Part shown: piece after piece, positions 8,179 to 17,881 of the stretch | Layout of the letters: each line of letters starts with the position of its first letter | Position numbering within the stretch: the stretch's first letter is position 1 | From: an uncultured Pseudomonadota bacterium | GTDB lineage: Bacteria; Pseudomonadota; Gammaproteobacteria; Burkholderiales; Burkholderiaceae_C | Direction of reading: 5' to 3' | DNA: 64,000 nt | NCBI GenBank assembly: GCA_945952465.1 | Contig: CAMFIB010000001.1 | Coordinates: forward strand, 620,001 to 684,000 | Made by a program: the position numbers and the translations under genes | The notes under the pieces: generated by a model | Databases searched by the model: none | What the model saw: the letters and a program-made list of their open reading frames with translations, nothing else | What the model was told of the DNA's origin: nothing

Positions 8179-9342
8179 ATGATCGAACGCACGCTGTATT
8201 CCGCCGACCACGAGAGCTTTCGCGACGCCTTCAAACGCTTCATTGCCAAGGAGATCGCGCCGTACCACGACGCTTGGGAAGAGCAAGGCTATGTGGACCG
8301 CGAGGTCTGGCGCAAGGCCGGCGCCAATGGTTTCCTGTGCATGAGCATGCCGGAGGCATACGGCGGCTCCGGTGCCGACCGGCTCTATGCGGCGGTGCAG
8401 TTCGAGGAACTGTGGGCCGGCGGCTTTTCAGGCATCGGCTTCGGGCTGCACAGTGAGATCGTCGCGCCTTACATCCTGCATTACGGCACCGACGAGCAGA
8501 AGGCACGCTTGCTGCCGAAGCTGGCCAGCGGCGAAATGGTCGGCGCAATCGCGATGAGCGAACCGGCCGCCGGCAGCGATCTGCAGGGCGTGAAGGCCAC
8601 CGCGATCCAACAGGCGGACGGCAGCTACAAGCTCAACGGCAGCAAGACCTTCATCACCAACGGCTGGCACGCCGACCTCGTCATCGTCGTCGCCAAGACC
8701 GACCCCGCCGCCGGCGCCAAGGGCACCAGCCTGCTGCTGGTGGAGCGCGGCATGACCGGCTTCTCGGTCAGCAAGCGCTTGAAGAAGCTCGGCCTGAAGG
8801 CGCAGGACACCAGCGAGCTGTTCTTCGACGACGTGAGCGTGCCGGCCGCCAACCTGCTCGGCGGCAAGGCCATGGAGAACCGGGGCTTCATCTGCCTGAT
8901 GGAGCAGTTGCCGTGGGAGCGTCTGCAGATCGCGATCGGCGCGGTGGCGGCGGCGCAGTCGGCGATCGACCAGACCGTGGCCTACGTGAAGGACCGCAAG
9001 GTGTTCGGCCAGGCGGTCGGCACATTCCAGAACACCCGCTACACGCTCGCTGAATTGCAGACCGAGGTGCAGGTGGCGCGCGTCTTCGTCGACCGCTGCT
9101 GCGAGCTGCTGCTGACCGACCAGCTCGACACCGCCACCGCCAGCATGGCCAAGTACTGGACGACCGACCTGCAGTGCAAGGTGATGGATGAATGTGTGCA
9201 ACTGCACGGCGGCTACGGCTACATGTGGGAATACCCCATCACCCGCGCCTACGCCGACGCCCGCGTGCAGCGCATCTACGGCGGCACCAACGAGATCATG
9301 AAGGAGGTGATCTCGCGCGGCATGGGCCTGAGCGGCCGCTGA
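8179..9342 (+). CDS. Acyl-CoA dehydrogenase (LCAD/isovaleryl type active site)
   Basis: A 387-residue FAD enzyme catalysing alpha,beta-desaturation of acyl-CoA, the first step of beta-oxidation. FAD and substrate motifs are present: AIAMSEPAAGSDLQG, KTFITNGWHAD, then RKVFGQAVGTFQ and QLHGGYGYMWEYPI, with RIYGGTNEIMKE at the end. The position of the usual catalytic Glu (YEGT in medium-chain enzymes) is Gly here (YGGT). A Glu in PWERLQIAIGA fits the alternative base used by long-chain and isovaleryl-CoA dehydrogenases. Start ATG at 8179 places the N-terminus MIERTLYSADHESF at the family length; longer upstream frames only extend into the operator. It is transcribed away from the thiolase gene. 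Confidence 0.94.
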   Translation: MIERTLYSADHESFRDAFKRFIAKEIAPYHDAWEEQGYVDREVWRKAGANGFLCMSMPEAYGGSGADRLYAAVQFEELWAGGFSGIGFGLHSEIVAPYILHYGTDEQKARLLPKLASGEMVGAIAMSEPAAGSDLQGVKATAIQQADGSYKLNGSKTFITNGWHADLVIVVAKTDPAAGAKGTSLLLVERGMTGFSVSKRLKKLGLKAQDTSELFFDDVSVPAANLLGGKAMENRGFICLMEQLPWERLQIAIGAVAAAQSAIDQTVAYVKDRKVFGQAVGTFQNTRYTLAELQTEVQVARVFVDRCCELLLTDQLDTATASMAKYWTTDLQCKVMDECVQLHGGYGYMWEYPITRAYADARVQRIYGGTNEIMKEVISRGMGLSGR

Positions 9343-9345
9343 CGT

Positions 9346-9351
9346 TATAAT
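9346..9351 (+). promoter_or_regulatory. Perfect -10 element TATAAT starting a long leader
   Basis: TATAAT begins 4 bases after the acyl-CoA dehydrogenase stop. No good -35 hexamer is found 16-18 bp upstream, so it is either an activated promoter or a chance match. Transcription from here would give a leader of about 230 nt before the first gene (9588). Confidence 0.45.
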
Positions 9352-9587
9352 GAAAGAGCTGCAGGCTTTTGCTTTCCTCCGCCGCAGCGAAGTCTGACTA
9401 ACGGCCGCGGAGCCCCAACCCCGCACTCAGCCACCGACCCCCACGGGTTCGATCGGTGGTCACACTTTTCCATTTGGCGAGCTTTTTCCCGGTCGGGCGA
9501 GTCCCGACCCGCGTTTCCATTCGCGCGCCTGTCGCGTGAGGACACGCCACACGCGGTGCCTCGACGGCGCCGCAGCACAGGACCTCC

Positions 9588-9824
9588 ATGTCGCTTTTCC
9601 CAACCCAGCCGTTCACGGTGGGCCCCTTTCACTTCACGCCGCTCAGCCGAGCCGGCCGCGACGGCCGGTTCACGGCCGCGCTGTCCATCCGGCGTGGCAA
9701 AGGCAGCCAGACCCACGACCATTTCTACGGCTTCAAACCCGAATTCGCCCGTCCCGAAAGCGCCCTGATGTACGCCGCCGTTCAGGGGCGCTACTGGCTG
9801 ATCAACCCGCGGGCATTCGCCTGA
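9588..9824 (+). CDS. Small hypothetical protein (78 aa) upstream of infA
   Basis: A 78-residue protein beginning [14 protein letters not shown] and ending WLINPRAFA. It is basic (RRGKGSQ), with aromatic residues and no membrane segment. AGGA lies 6-10 bases before the ATG. Third codon positions are strongly G/C, as in real genes here. I do not recognise the family. It is the first gene of a compact run with infA (22 bp gap) and the RRM gene. Small basic proteins next to IF-1 and an RRM protein suggest a role in RNA handling or cold adaptation, but that is inference. Confidence 0.6.
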   Translation: MSLFPTQPFTVGPFHFTPLSRAGRDGRFTAALSIRRGKGSQTHDHFYGFKPEFARPESALMYAAVQGRYWLINPRAFA

Positions 9825-9846
9825 CCACCCCGGACCGGAGCACCCC

Positions 9847-10113
9847 ATGGCCAAGGAAGAACTCATCGAAATGCGCGGCAAGGTCCATGAGATCCTGCCC
9901 GACATGCGTTACCGCGTGACGCTGGACAACGGGCATGAGCTCATTGCCTACGTGGGCGGCAAGATGCGCAAGCACAAGATCCGCATTCTGGCGGGCGACA
10001 ACGTCACGCTGGAGCTGTCGGCCTACGACTTGAGCAAGGGCCGCATCACCTTCCGCCACATCGAGAACCGGCCGCCGCCGGGCAGCACGCCCCAGCGCCG
10101 CAGCTTTCGCTGA
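9847..10113 (+). CDS. infA: Translation initiation factor IF-1
   Basis: An 88-residue S1/OB-fold protein that binds the ribosomal A site during initiation and strengthens IF-2 and IF-3 action. The core [19 protein letters not shown] through [16 protein letters not shown] and [11 protein letters not shown] is a full IF-1. It carries about 15 additional residues at the C-terminus ([15 protein letters not shown]), beyond the roughly 72 residues of Escherichia coli IF-1. Its context (no ribosomal protein genes, an RRM gene downstream) suggests it is the second IF-1 copy found in many Burkholderiales rather than the one in the ribosomal cluster. The extra basic tail may modify RNA binding. Confidence 0.95.
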   Translation: MAKEELIEMRGKVHEILPDMRYRVTLDNGHELIAYVGGKMRKHKIRILAGDNVTLELSAYDLSKGRITFRHIENRPPPGSTPQRRSFR

Positions 10114-10179
10114 GCCGCACCAGGCTCCCTTTTTTCCGGGCCATTCCGGCCCTTCACGCTCAACCAGGAGATTCACACC

Positions 10180-10485
10180 ATGAGCAGCAAACTGTATGTC
10201 GGCAACCTGTCCTATTCCGTCCGCGACGAGGACCTGAACCGCGAATTCGCCGGCTTCGGCACCGTTCAGTCCGCCAAGGTCATGATGGACCGCGAAACCG
10301 GCCGCTCCAAGGGCTTCGGCTTCGTGGAAATGGGCTCGCCCGCTGAAGCGCAGGCCGCCATCGAAGGCCTGCATGGCCAGTCGTTCGGTGGCCGCGACCT
10401 GACGGTCAACATCGCTCGCCCGATGGAAGCGCGCCCGCCGCGTTCCGGCGGGGGTGATTTCGGCGGCCGCCGCGGCGGCTACTGA
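10180..10485 (+). CDS. RRM-domain RNA-binding protein, glycine-rich
   Basis: A 101-residue protein with one RNA recognition motif. RNP2 is LYVGNL (residues 5-10) and RNP1 is KGFGFVEM (about residues 46-53), followed by a short Arg/Gly tail (GGGDFGGRRGGY). This matches bacterial glycine-rich RRM proteins, many of which are cold-inducible and bind single-stranded RNA. The RBS CAGGAG is 10 bp before the ATG. It is 66 bp after infA, a gap containing a small hairpin GGGCC/GGCCC. Together with infA and the upstream small gene it forms a putative translation or cold-adaptation unit. Confidence 0.93.
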   Translation: MSSKLYVGNLSYSVRDEDLNREFAGFGTVQSAKVMMDRETGRSKGFGFVEMGSPAEAQAAIEGLHGQSFGGRDLTVNIARPMEARPPRSGGGDFGGRRGGY

Positions 10486-10491
10486 GCCACC

Positions 10492-10521
10492 AAAAAAAAG
10501 CCCGCGCACGAGGCGCGGGCT
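10492..10521 (-). terminator. Rho-independent terminator of the OmpA gene
   Basis: AGCCCGCGC (10499-10507) and GCGCGGGCT (10513-10521) form a 9-bp stem with a 5-nt loop. On the minus strand the stem is followed by eight T. It therefore ends the ompA-like transcript. On the plus strand no T-tract follows, although it could block read-through weakly. Confidence 0.9.
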
Positions 10522-10565
10522 GAGGCTTAGGAGGGCGTTGTTCGAGTTGTCGGGGGCAGGCTGCG

Positions 10566-11618
10566 TCAGTTGACGCGGCGTTCGATCACGATCTGTTCGA
10601 CCTCGACGCGGCGGTTCGGCTCCAGGCACTTGATCAGCGCCGCACGGTTCTTCTCCGTGCACTGGACCACCGGGTTCGATTCACCCTTGCCGACGGCGTT
10701 CAGACGACCGCCGTTGACGCCCTTGCCGACCAGATAGGCCTTGACGGCGTCTGCACGGCGCTGCGACAGCTTCTGGTTGTACGCGTCTGAACCCAGGCGG
10801 TCGGTGTAGCCGGTGATGGTGATGGTTTCGTTGCCACCGGCCTGGCCCAGCGTGGCGGCGATTTCGTCCAGCTTGGTCTGCGGCTGGCGCAGGTTGGCGC
10901 TGTCGAAAGCGAACAACTCCGTGGCCGACAGCGTGACGCGTTCAAAACGCGGCGCCGGGGGGGGCGGCGGCGGCGGGGGGGGCGGCGGCGGGGGCGGTTG
11001 CACAGCCGGCGGCGGCGGGGGCGGCGGCGGGGTGTATTGCGCGCGCACCGGGGCGGCCGGCTTGTCGAAGTAGTAGGCCACGCCGAGGTTCAGGCTGTTG
11101 GTGTAGGCCTTGTCGAACGGGAAGCTGTTGCCACGCAGGTTGGAGCGTGCGCGGCGAACGTCGGCCTGCGCGAACCACTGGTCGGACAGCGCGACCTGCA
11201 CGCCGGCACCGATGTTCACGTAGGGCGAGGTCTTGTGCACGCCGGACACGCTGTCGCGCTCGGCGCCAGCGCCGATCAAACCGAACGGGCGGATGTTGCT
11301 GCCGCGGTTGAAGATGTACAGGCCGTCCACGCCCAGGGTGCCCTGGTGGTAGCGCGGGCCGTTGTCGCGGCGGTCACGGGCGACGGTACCGCCCAGCTGA
11401 ACGTCCCACGAGGGGGACACCTGCTTGCCGAAGCGCAGGCCCAGGTTGGGGGCGTTGGAGCCGCCGTTGAAACGGTCGTCGGGGTCGCTCACGCCCACGC
11501 TGGGCATCACGTACCACGACGGGTTCTCGGGAACGGGTTCTGCGTACGAAACGCTGTGAATGGCACCCCCGGCGGCGACAACCGCCGTGGCGAGCGCGAT
11601 CTTGCTGAACTTGGTCAT
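10566..11618 (-). CDS. OmpA-family outer membrane protein with poly-proline linker
   Basis: A 350-residue outer-membrane protein. Residues 1-26 are a signal peptide (MTKFSKIALATAVVAAGG...SYA). An eight-strand barrel follows, up to about residue 195, ending LNLGVAYYF. A linker contains runs of 8 and 14 consecutive prolines. The C-terminal OmpA domain binds peptidoglycan, with the segments LFAFDSANLR, ITGYTDRLGSDAYNQKLSQRRA and NRRVEVE. The conserved Asp and Arg that hold diaminopimelate are present in TDRLGS and NRRVE. The long proline runs would stall ribosomes without EF-P and correspond to G-runs in the DNA prone to slippage. GGAC before the start serves as the RBS. It is transcribed alone. 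Confidence 0.92.
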   Translation of the reverse strand: MTKFSKIALATAVVAAGGAIHSVSYAEPVPENPSWYVMPSVGVSDPDDRFNGGSNAPNLGLRFGKQVSPSWDVQLGGTVARDRRDNGPRYHQGTLGVDGLYIFNRGSNIRPFGLIGAGAERDSVSGVHKTSPYVNIGAGVQVALSDQWFAQADVRRARSNLRGNSFPFDKAYTNSLNLGVAYYFDKPAAPVRAQYTPPPPPPPPAVQPPPPPPPPPPPPPPAPRFERVTLSATELFAFDSANLRQPQTKLDEIAATLGQAGGNETITITGYTDRLGSDAYNQKLSQRRADAVKAYLVGKGVNGGRLNAVGKGESNPVVQCTEKNRAALIKCLEPNRRVEVEQIVIERRVN

Positions 11619-11851
11619 TGTGTTGTGTCCTTTCTTCCAATGTCCTGAGCGCAGTATTCCGGCGCCGGCCAGGGGCGCCCATCAGGCAGGCCCGCACATC
11701 GCTGTCGTCTCAGTCCTACGCAAAATGTTGCAGCGCAGTAACCCTTTGCAGGTGAAGCGTGGGAAATGTGGGGTTTGGGCGCCACGCGAGCGCTTTTCCC
11801 ACACGCGGCACCCCCGAGGCGTGCGACCATCGCCCCGACCCATTTCTCCCT

Positions 11852-12976
11852 ATGAACGATTCCTCCTTGCGCCGCCTTCTCCAGCACCTGTGGGACCGCC
11901 TCAGCGGTACCGCCGCCCCCCAGCCCCCCAACGCTCCAGCAACGGCCGCACCCGCGCAGCCAAGCCCCGTTTTTTCCCCGCCAGATGCCGCCCCTTCGCT
12001 GCCCGCCGAACCGCCCGTGGCGGTGAATGTTGCGCCGGTGCAACGTGCCGCGCCCGACAGTGATGCAGTTCCCGGCGCTGCCGCCATCGTTTTCGAGGCC
12101 GAGCCGGCGCCCCCGCCGCCGGCCCGGCCGGAAGAGGCGCTGAAGGACGAGGGCCCCGGTGAAATCGTGCGTGGCGCGTTTCTGCATGGGGCTGGCAGCC
12201 GCGACTACCTGCTGTACCTGCCGCCCGGCTGGGAGCGCGCTTCTCTGCCGCTGGTGGTGATGCTGCACGGCTGCCAGCAGGACGCCGACGATTTCGCCCG
12301 TGGCACCCGCATGAACGAGGCGGCGCGCCGTGCCGGCGTGCTGGTGCTGTACCCGGTGCAGTCGCAACTGGCCAACCCCGGCCGCTGCTGGAACTGGTTC
12401 TCGCCGCAGCACCAGTCCCGCGACGGCGGCGAGCCGGCGCTGCTGGCGGCCCTGGTGGAGCAGATTGCCGAGGCGCACCGCGTCGACACCCGCCGCATCT
12501 ATGTGGCCGGGCTGTCGGCCGGCGGGGCGATGTCGGCCGTGCTGGCGCAGACCCACCCCGAGCTGTTCGCCGCGATCGGCGTGCATTCGGGCCTGGCTTT
12601 TGGCGTGGCCACCGACGTGATGGCCGCGCTGGGCGCGATGAAGCACGGCCCCTCCGTGTTCCAGAACGCGCAGCCGCCCGGCCTGCCCACCATCGTTTTC
12701 CACGGCGACGAAGACACCACCGTGCACCCGGTCAACGGCGAACGCGTCGCCGCCCTCGGCCCTGACGATGGCGAAGTCGAGCGTGCCCAGGCCAGCGGCG
12801 GGCGCGACTACACCCGCCGCTTCAAGGCCGACACCGAACACTGGCTGGTGCACGGCGCCGGCCACGCCTGGTCTGGCGGCCACCCCGACGGCAGCTTCAC
12901 CGACCCGGCCGGCCCCGACGCCTCGGCCGAGATGCTGCGCTTCTTCCTGGCGCACCCGAAACGCGCCGTCAGCTAG
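11852..12976 (+). CDS. PHB-depolymerase-family esterase (alpha/beta hydrolase)
   Basis: A 374-residue alpha/beta hydrolase. After an Ala/Pro-rich N-terminal region (about 95 residues, no clear signal peptide) the catalytic domain shows the oxyanion segment VVMLHGCQQDADDF, the nucleophile elbow GLSAGG (Ser), IVFHGDEDTTV (Asp region) and GAGHAWSGG (His). This is the pattern of the esterase/PHB depolymerase family that hydrolyses polyhydroxyalkanoate or phenolic esters. ATG at 11852 is chosen because the upstream extension is out of character. It is divergent from the OmpA gene over a 233-bp region with no recognised gene. Without a signal peptide it is more likely an intracellular esterase; the substrate is unknown. 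Confidence 0.85.
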   Translation: MNDSSLRRLLQHLWDRLSGTAAPQPPNAPATAAPAQPSPVFSPPDAAPSLPAEPPVAVNVAPVQRAAPDSDAVPGAAAIVFEAEPAPPPPARPEEALKDEGPGEIVRGAFLHGAGSRDYLLYLPPGWERASLPLVVMLHGCQQDADDFARGTRMNEAARRAGVLVLYPVQSQLANPGRCWNWFSPQHQSRDGGEPALLAALVEQIAEAHRVDTRRIYVAGLSAGGAMSAVLAQTHPELFAAIGVHSGLAFGVATDVMAALGAMKHGPSVFQNAQPPGLPTIVFHGDEDTTVHPVNGERVAALGPDDGEVERAQASGGRDYTRRFKADTEHWLVHGAGHAWSGGHPDGSFTDPAGPDASAEMLRFFLAHPKRAVS

Positions 12977-13031
12977 CCCCGGCTTGGTGATAAATTCGCC
13001 GCACCCCCACATCCTTCCTACGGAGATTTCC

Positions 13032-13481
13032 ATGCGCGCTCGTGTCGTTCCGCTTCGCTTCGTCGTGGCCCTGCTGCTCGCCGCGGTTGCGCTGGCCGGC
13101 TGCATCGTGGTGCCGCTCAGCAGCCACGCCTTCCTGAAGGCGTCGCTCACCGCCGACCAGGAAGTGCCGCCGGTCATGGCCACCGGCAACGGCACGCTGG
13201 AGGCCAGCTACAACAAGCTCACCAAGGTGCTGAGCTACAAGCTCACCTACGCCGGCCTCAGCGGCGTGCCCACCGCCGCGCACTTCCATGGCCCGGCCCG
13301 CGCCGGCGTCAATGCCGGCGTTGTGCTGCCGATTGCCAGCAGCGGCCAGAACCCGCTGAAGGGCGAGGCCACGCTGACCGAGCAGCAGGCCACCGAGCTG
13401 CAAGCCGGGCTCTGGTACGTCAACATCCACACCGCCGTGAACCCCGGCGGCGAAATCCGCGGCCAGGTCACGACCCGCTGA
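13032..13481 (+). CDS. CHRD-domain lipoprotein
   Basis: A 149-residue exported protein. The N-terminus MRARVVPLRFVVALLLAAVA is followed by the lipobox LAGC, so it is predicted to be a lipoprotein. The rest is one CHRD domain: LTADQEVPP, an AHFHG motif, and the ending WYVNIHTAVNPGGEIRGQV. CHRD domains are beta-rich modules found in secreted proteins and in Chordin; no enzymatic role is known. GGAG stands 9 bases before the ATG. It follows the esterase by 55 bp on the same strand, so the two may be cotranscribed. Confidence 0.9.
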   Translation: MRARVVPLRFVVALLLAAVALAGCIVVPLSSHAFLKASLTADQEVPPVMATGNGTLEASYNKLTKVLSYKLTYAGLSGVPTAAHFHGPARAGVNAGVVLPIASSGQNPLKGEATLTEQQATELQAGLWYVNIHTAVNPGGEIRGQVTTR

Positions 13482-13504
13482 GCCACCGGCGGAGGCGCCT
13501 GTTT

Positions 13505-13559
13505 GCTCCTGAAAAGAGAGCTAGAAAGCGCCATTCCGCGATGACTTGCGGCCGATTTC
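13505..13559 (-). repeat. Dispersed repeat, copy B (intergenic)
   Basis: Read on the minus strand: GAAATCGGCCGC, AAGTCATCGCGGAAT, then a terminal hairpin GCTCTC...GAGAGC-like ending GGAGC. The box-to-end distance is exactly 43 bp. The first half matches copy C closely; the hairpin loop appears in the opposite orientation. It lies just after the CHRD gene. Confidence 0.65.
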
Positions 13560-13700
13560 GTTCTGAATTTCGGGCCCTGGCGCCTGCCGCGCCCTGACAG
13601 CGGTCAAGCGCGTCGGAAGCGGCTGACACGACCATTCAGCCACCGCCGATAGCGCCCGCCGCGGCCGGGGGCGACCATCAAGCCATCGAGGAAACACCCC

Positions 13701-13928
13701 ATGGCTGCCCAACATTCCCCCACAAGCGCTTTTGCCTTGGCCGGCGGCGTACCGCCTTCGGAGCCGGTGCCGCCCGTGCCCGGCCAGACGCCCGACCGCG
13801 ACCCTGTCGTGCCCGATCCGCTGGAGCCCATCATCGACCCCGACGACGGCGTGGTGGCGCCGGTGCGGCTGCCCGGCCATGAAGACAAGCCCGCCAGGGA
13901 GCGCGTGGCTTCGGGAGTGCGGCCATGA
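13701..13928 (+). CDS. Small proline-rich hypothetical protein (75 aa)
   Basis: A 75-residue frame beginning MAAQHSPTSAFALAGG, rich in Pro, Asp and Val (PVPGQTPDRDPVVPDPLEP), with no membrane segment. It is likely disordered and acidic. Its stop overlaps the start of the next gene in ATGA, which supports both as real genes. It is not recognised. The 220-bp stretch before it contains only repeat copy B. GAGG lies 11 bases before the ATG. Confidence 0.5.
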   Translation: MAAQHSPTSAFALAGGVPPSEPVPPVPGQTPDRDPVVPDPLEPIIDPDDGVVAPVRLPGHEDKPARERVASGVRP

Positions 13929-14095
13929 AGATCCCGAAGACACTCCGGGCGTGGCGCCGCAACCGCCAGGCGATGCGGCTGACGCGCATCGGCCTGTTTG
14001 CCTACCTGTGCGTGGTGTCGGTCAGCCTGACCGCCGCCACTGTGCTGATCAGCGGCGGCATCCCGACGCCGGTGCTGGTCGCAACCGCCTGGTAA
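13925..14095 (+). CDS. Small membrane protein (56 aa)
   Basis: A 56-residue frame: a basic N-terminus (MKIPKTLRAWRRNRQAMRLTR), then one hydrophobic segment of about 25 residues (IGLFAYLCVVSVSLTAATVL), then a short polar end. This is a single-pass inner-membrane protein with Arg/Lys on the cytoplasmic side. The ATG overlaps the TGA of the upstream small gene. No family is recognised. The pair may act together, for example as a proline-rich partner and a membrane anchor, but that is speculation. Confidence 0.55.
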   Translation: MKIPKTLRAWRRNRQAMRLTRIGLFAYLCVVSVSLTAATVLISGGIPTPVLVATAW

Positions 14096-14118
14096 TGCGC
14101 CGAAGCCCTTGGGGCTGC

Positions 14119-14204
14119 GGCCCTGGGGCGCCAACCTCCGGAAGAAATTGCCGCCACTCGGACCATTCTGCAGATCTTCCTACGGATCAGAATGGCCCCA
14201 GGGG
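14119..14204. repeat. Nested inverted repeats in intergenic region
   Basis: GGCCCTGGGGC (14119-14129) pairs with GCCCCAGGGGC (14195-14205) with one mismatch. Inside, CCATTCTG (14163-14170) pairs with CAGAATGG (14188-14195). Together they form a two-stem fold in the 251-bp gap between the small membrane gene and trhO. No coding frame or T-tract accompanies it. Confidence 0.5.
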
Positions 14205-14346
14205 CGGCAAAAATGCGTCGCAAGGTTTGTTGTGAACCCGATTAAAGGGCATTCCAGCGCAGTGCTGCTGTGAACTAATTCCGCAAACGCGGGCCTTTCA
14301 ACGCCGATGGTGGTGCAGGCGCGTGCCGGCAAGCGGCGCGGCGGGG

Positions 14347-15156
14347 TCAGGCGGCGTCCAGCAGGCGGGCGCGGCGCACCCGCCATTCGCCGTCGAGGTC
14401 GGCGTCGTACACGTCGTCCAGCGTGGTCGCGGTTTCCTGTAGGCGCGCGTCGAGGGCGACGCGGTTGTCGAAGACGAAGCATTCGCCTTCCCACAGCCCG
14501 GTGCCGCTTTCCGGCATCGCGCGGAAATAGTTCAGGATGCCGCCTTCCAGTTGAAACACCGGCAGGCCCAGCGCGTGCATCCACGCGCCCGATTTTTCGC
14601 AGCGGATGCCGCCGGTGCAGTACATCGCCACCCGCTGGTGGCTGGCTCGCCACTCGTCCAGGTGCGCCAGCACGTAGGCCGGGAAATCGCGGAAATGGTT
14701 GACGCGCGGGTTCACCGCGCCACGGAAGCGGCCGAGCCGGAACTCGAAATGGTTGCGGTTGTCGATCACCAGCACGCCGGGGTCGGCGAGCAGGGCCTGC
14801 CACTCGGCCGGGCTCACCACGGTGCCGACAGGCCCGCAGGCGTCAACGCCCGCGATGCCCAGCGGCACGATCTCGGGCTTCACATGCACCTTCAGCCGCG
14901 CGAACGGCGGCGTGGTGCAGGGGCTGCGCTTGACGTCGAGGCCGGCGAAATGGCCGCCCAGCCGCGGGTCGTGGGCCAGCCGCTGCTGGAACGTGTCGAG
15001 CGCTTCGGCGCTGCCGGCCAGCATCGCGTTCAACCCCTCGGGCGCCACCAGCATGCTGCCGAGCAGCGGCGGCGCCAGCTCGCGCAGGGCCTGGGCCACC
15101 GTTTCGGGGGCATCGAGCCGGACGAAGCGGTAGAACGCGTCGTGGAACAGGGTCAT
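14347..15156 (-). CDS. trhO: tRNA uridine(34) hydroxylase, rhodanese family (TrhO/YceA)
   Basis: A 269-residue protein with an N-terminal acylphosphatase-like domain and a rhodanese domain. The motif CTGGIRCEKSG carries the family-defining Cys, and VIDNRNHFEFRLGRF precedes it. Known role: oxygen-dependent hydroxylation of U34 in certain tRNAs to 5-hydroxyuridine. Start MTLFHDAFYRFVRL is selected because it gives the family N-terminus; an upstream ATG adds 13 residues. It is divergent from ygiQ across 139 bp. Confidence 0.92.
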   Translation of the reverse strand: MTLFHDAFYRFVRLDAPETVAQALRELAPPLLGSMLVAPEGLNAMLAGSAEALDTFQQRLAHDPRLGGHFAGLDVKRSPCTTPPFARLKVHVKPEIVPLGIAGVDACGPVGTVVSPAEWQALLADPGVLVIDNRNHFEFRLGRFRGAVNPRVNHFRDFPAYVLAHLDEWRASHQRVAMYCTGGIRCEKSGAWMHALGLPVFQLEGGILNYFRAMPESGTGLWEGECFVFDNRVALDARLQETATTLDDVYDADLDGEWRVRRARLLDAA

Positions 15157-15295
15157 GGAAGGGGCGAAAGGGCGAAAAACAGGGCGCGAGGCCATTATCG
15201 GCGCGCGGTTTCGGTGCGCCTGATTTCACAGCGAAAAACAGCCCGAAACCTTACAATCGAGGGTTGTCCACGCACCCTGGTGCGAAGAAGCCGCC

Positions 15296-17578
<2,283 letters not shown>

Positions 17579-17588
17579 TTTTTTTGGG

Positions 17589-17673
17589 GCGGTGGTGGGG
17601 CGTGCGACGGGGCGGCTCAGAGTCGCGCGTTGCGCGCCACGATTCGCCTTCCCGCCGCACGCCCCACCACCGC
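17589..17673. repeat. 18-bp perfect inverted repeat, 49-bp loop
   Basis: GCGGTGGTGGGGCGTGCG (17589-17606) is repeated exactly in reverse complement at 17656-17673. The loop holds a further GCGCG-rich stem. It lies directly after ygiQ, whose stop is at 17578, in the gap between convergent genes. It could act as a terminator, but no T-tract follows on the plus strand. Confidence 0.7.
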
Positions 17674-17719
17674 GGGTTGATCTGCGCAAAGAAACAGAAA
17701 CCGGCACGCCCTGACCTGA

Positions 17720-17867
17720 GGGGGATGGTGGGGTGCGCGGGCGCAGGGCCTCATTCGCGAATGGACGGGGCGCCGGCGCGAGCGCTATCTAATCAAGAGC
17801 AAGAAACCCAATATCCACGCTGACTGAACCGCGAGCGGACCGGAGAACGCGCACCCCGCCGTCCCCC
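17720..17867. repeat. 19-bp near-perfect inverted repeat enclosing repeat copy G
   Basis: The 19-mer at 17720-17738 (GGGGGATGGTGGGGTGCGC) pairs with 17849-17867 with two differences. Both arms share the core GGTGGGGYGYGCG with the neighbouring 18-bp inverted repeat, giving four related copies in 280 bp. Between the arms lies a copy of the dispersed repeat. There is no coding frame. This 303-bp gap holds nothing else that I recognise. Confidence 0.6.
17784..17826 (-). repeat. Dispersed repeat, copy G (intergenic)
   Basis: Read on the minus strand: CAGTCAGCGTGGATATTGG..., TTTCTTGCTC..., ending AGATAGC. It is exactly 43 bp from the box to the final AGC. About 26 of 43 positions equal copy C. 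The GAAA-type left flank is not conserved in this copy. Confidence 0.6.
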
Positions 17868-17881
17868 TCCGCCCTGAACGG

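Noticed and set aside
10522-10565. A plus-strand terminator for the RRM gene
   Set aside because: The hairpin there has its T-tract only on the minus strand, so it belongs to the OmpA gene; nothing else is evident.
10950-11035. A CRISPR-like or tandem repeat region in G-rich tract
   Set aside because: The G-runs are explained by proline codons in the OmpA linker; there are no spacer-separated repeats. No CRISPR array was found anywhere.
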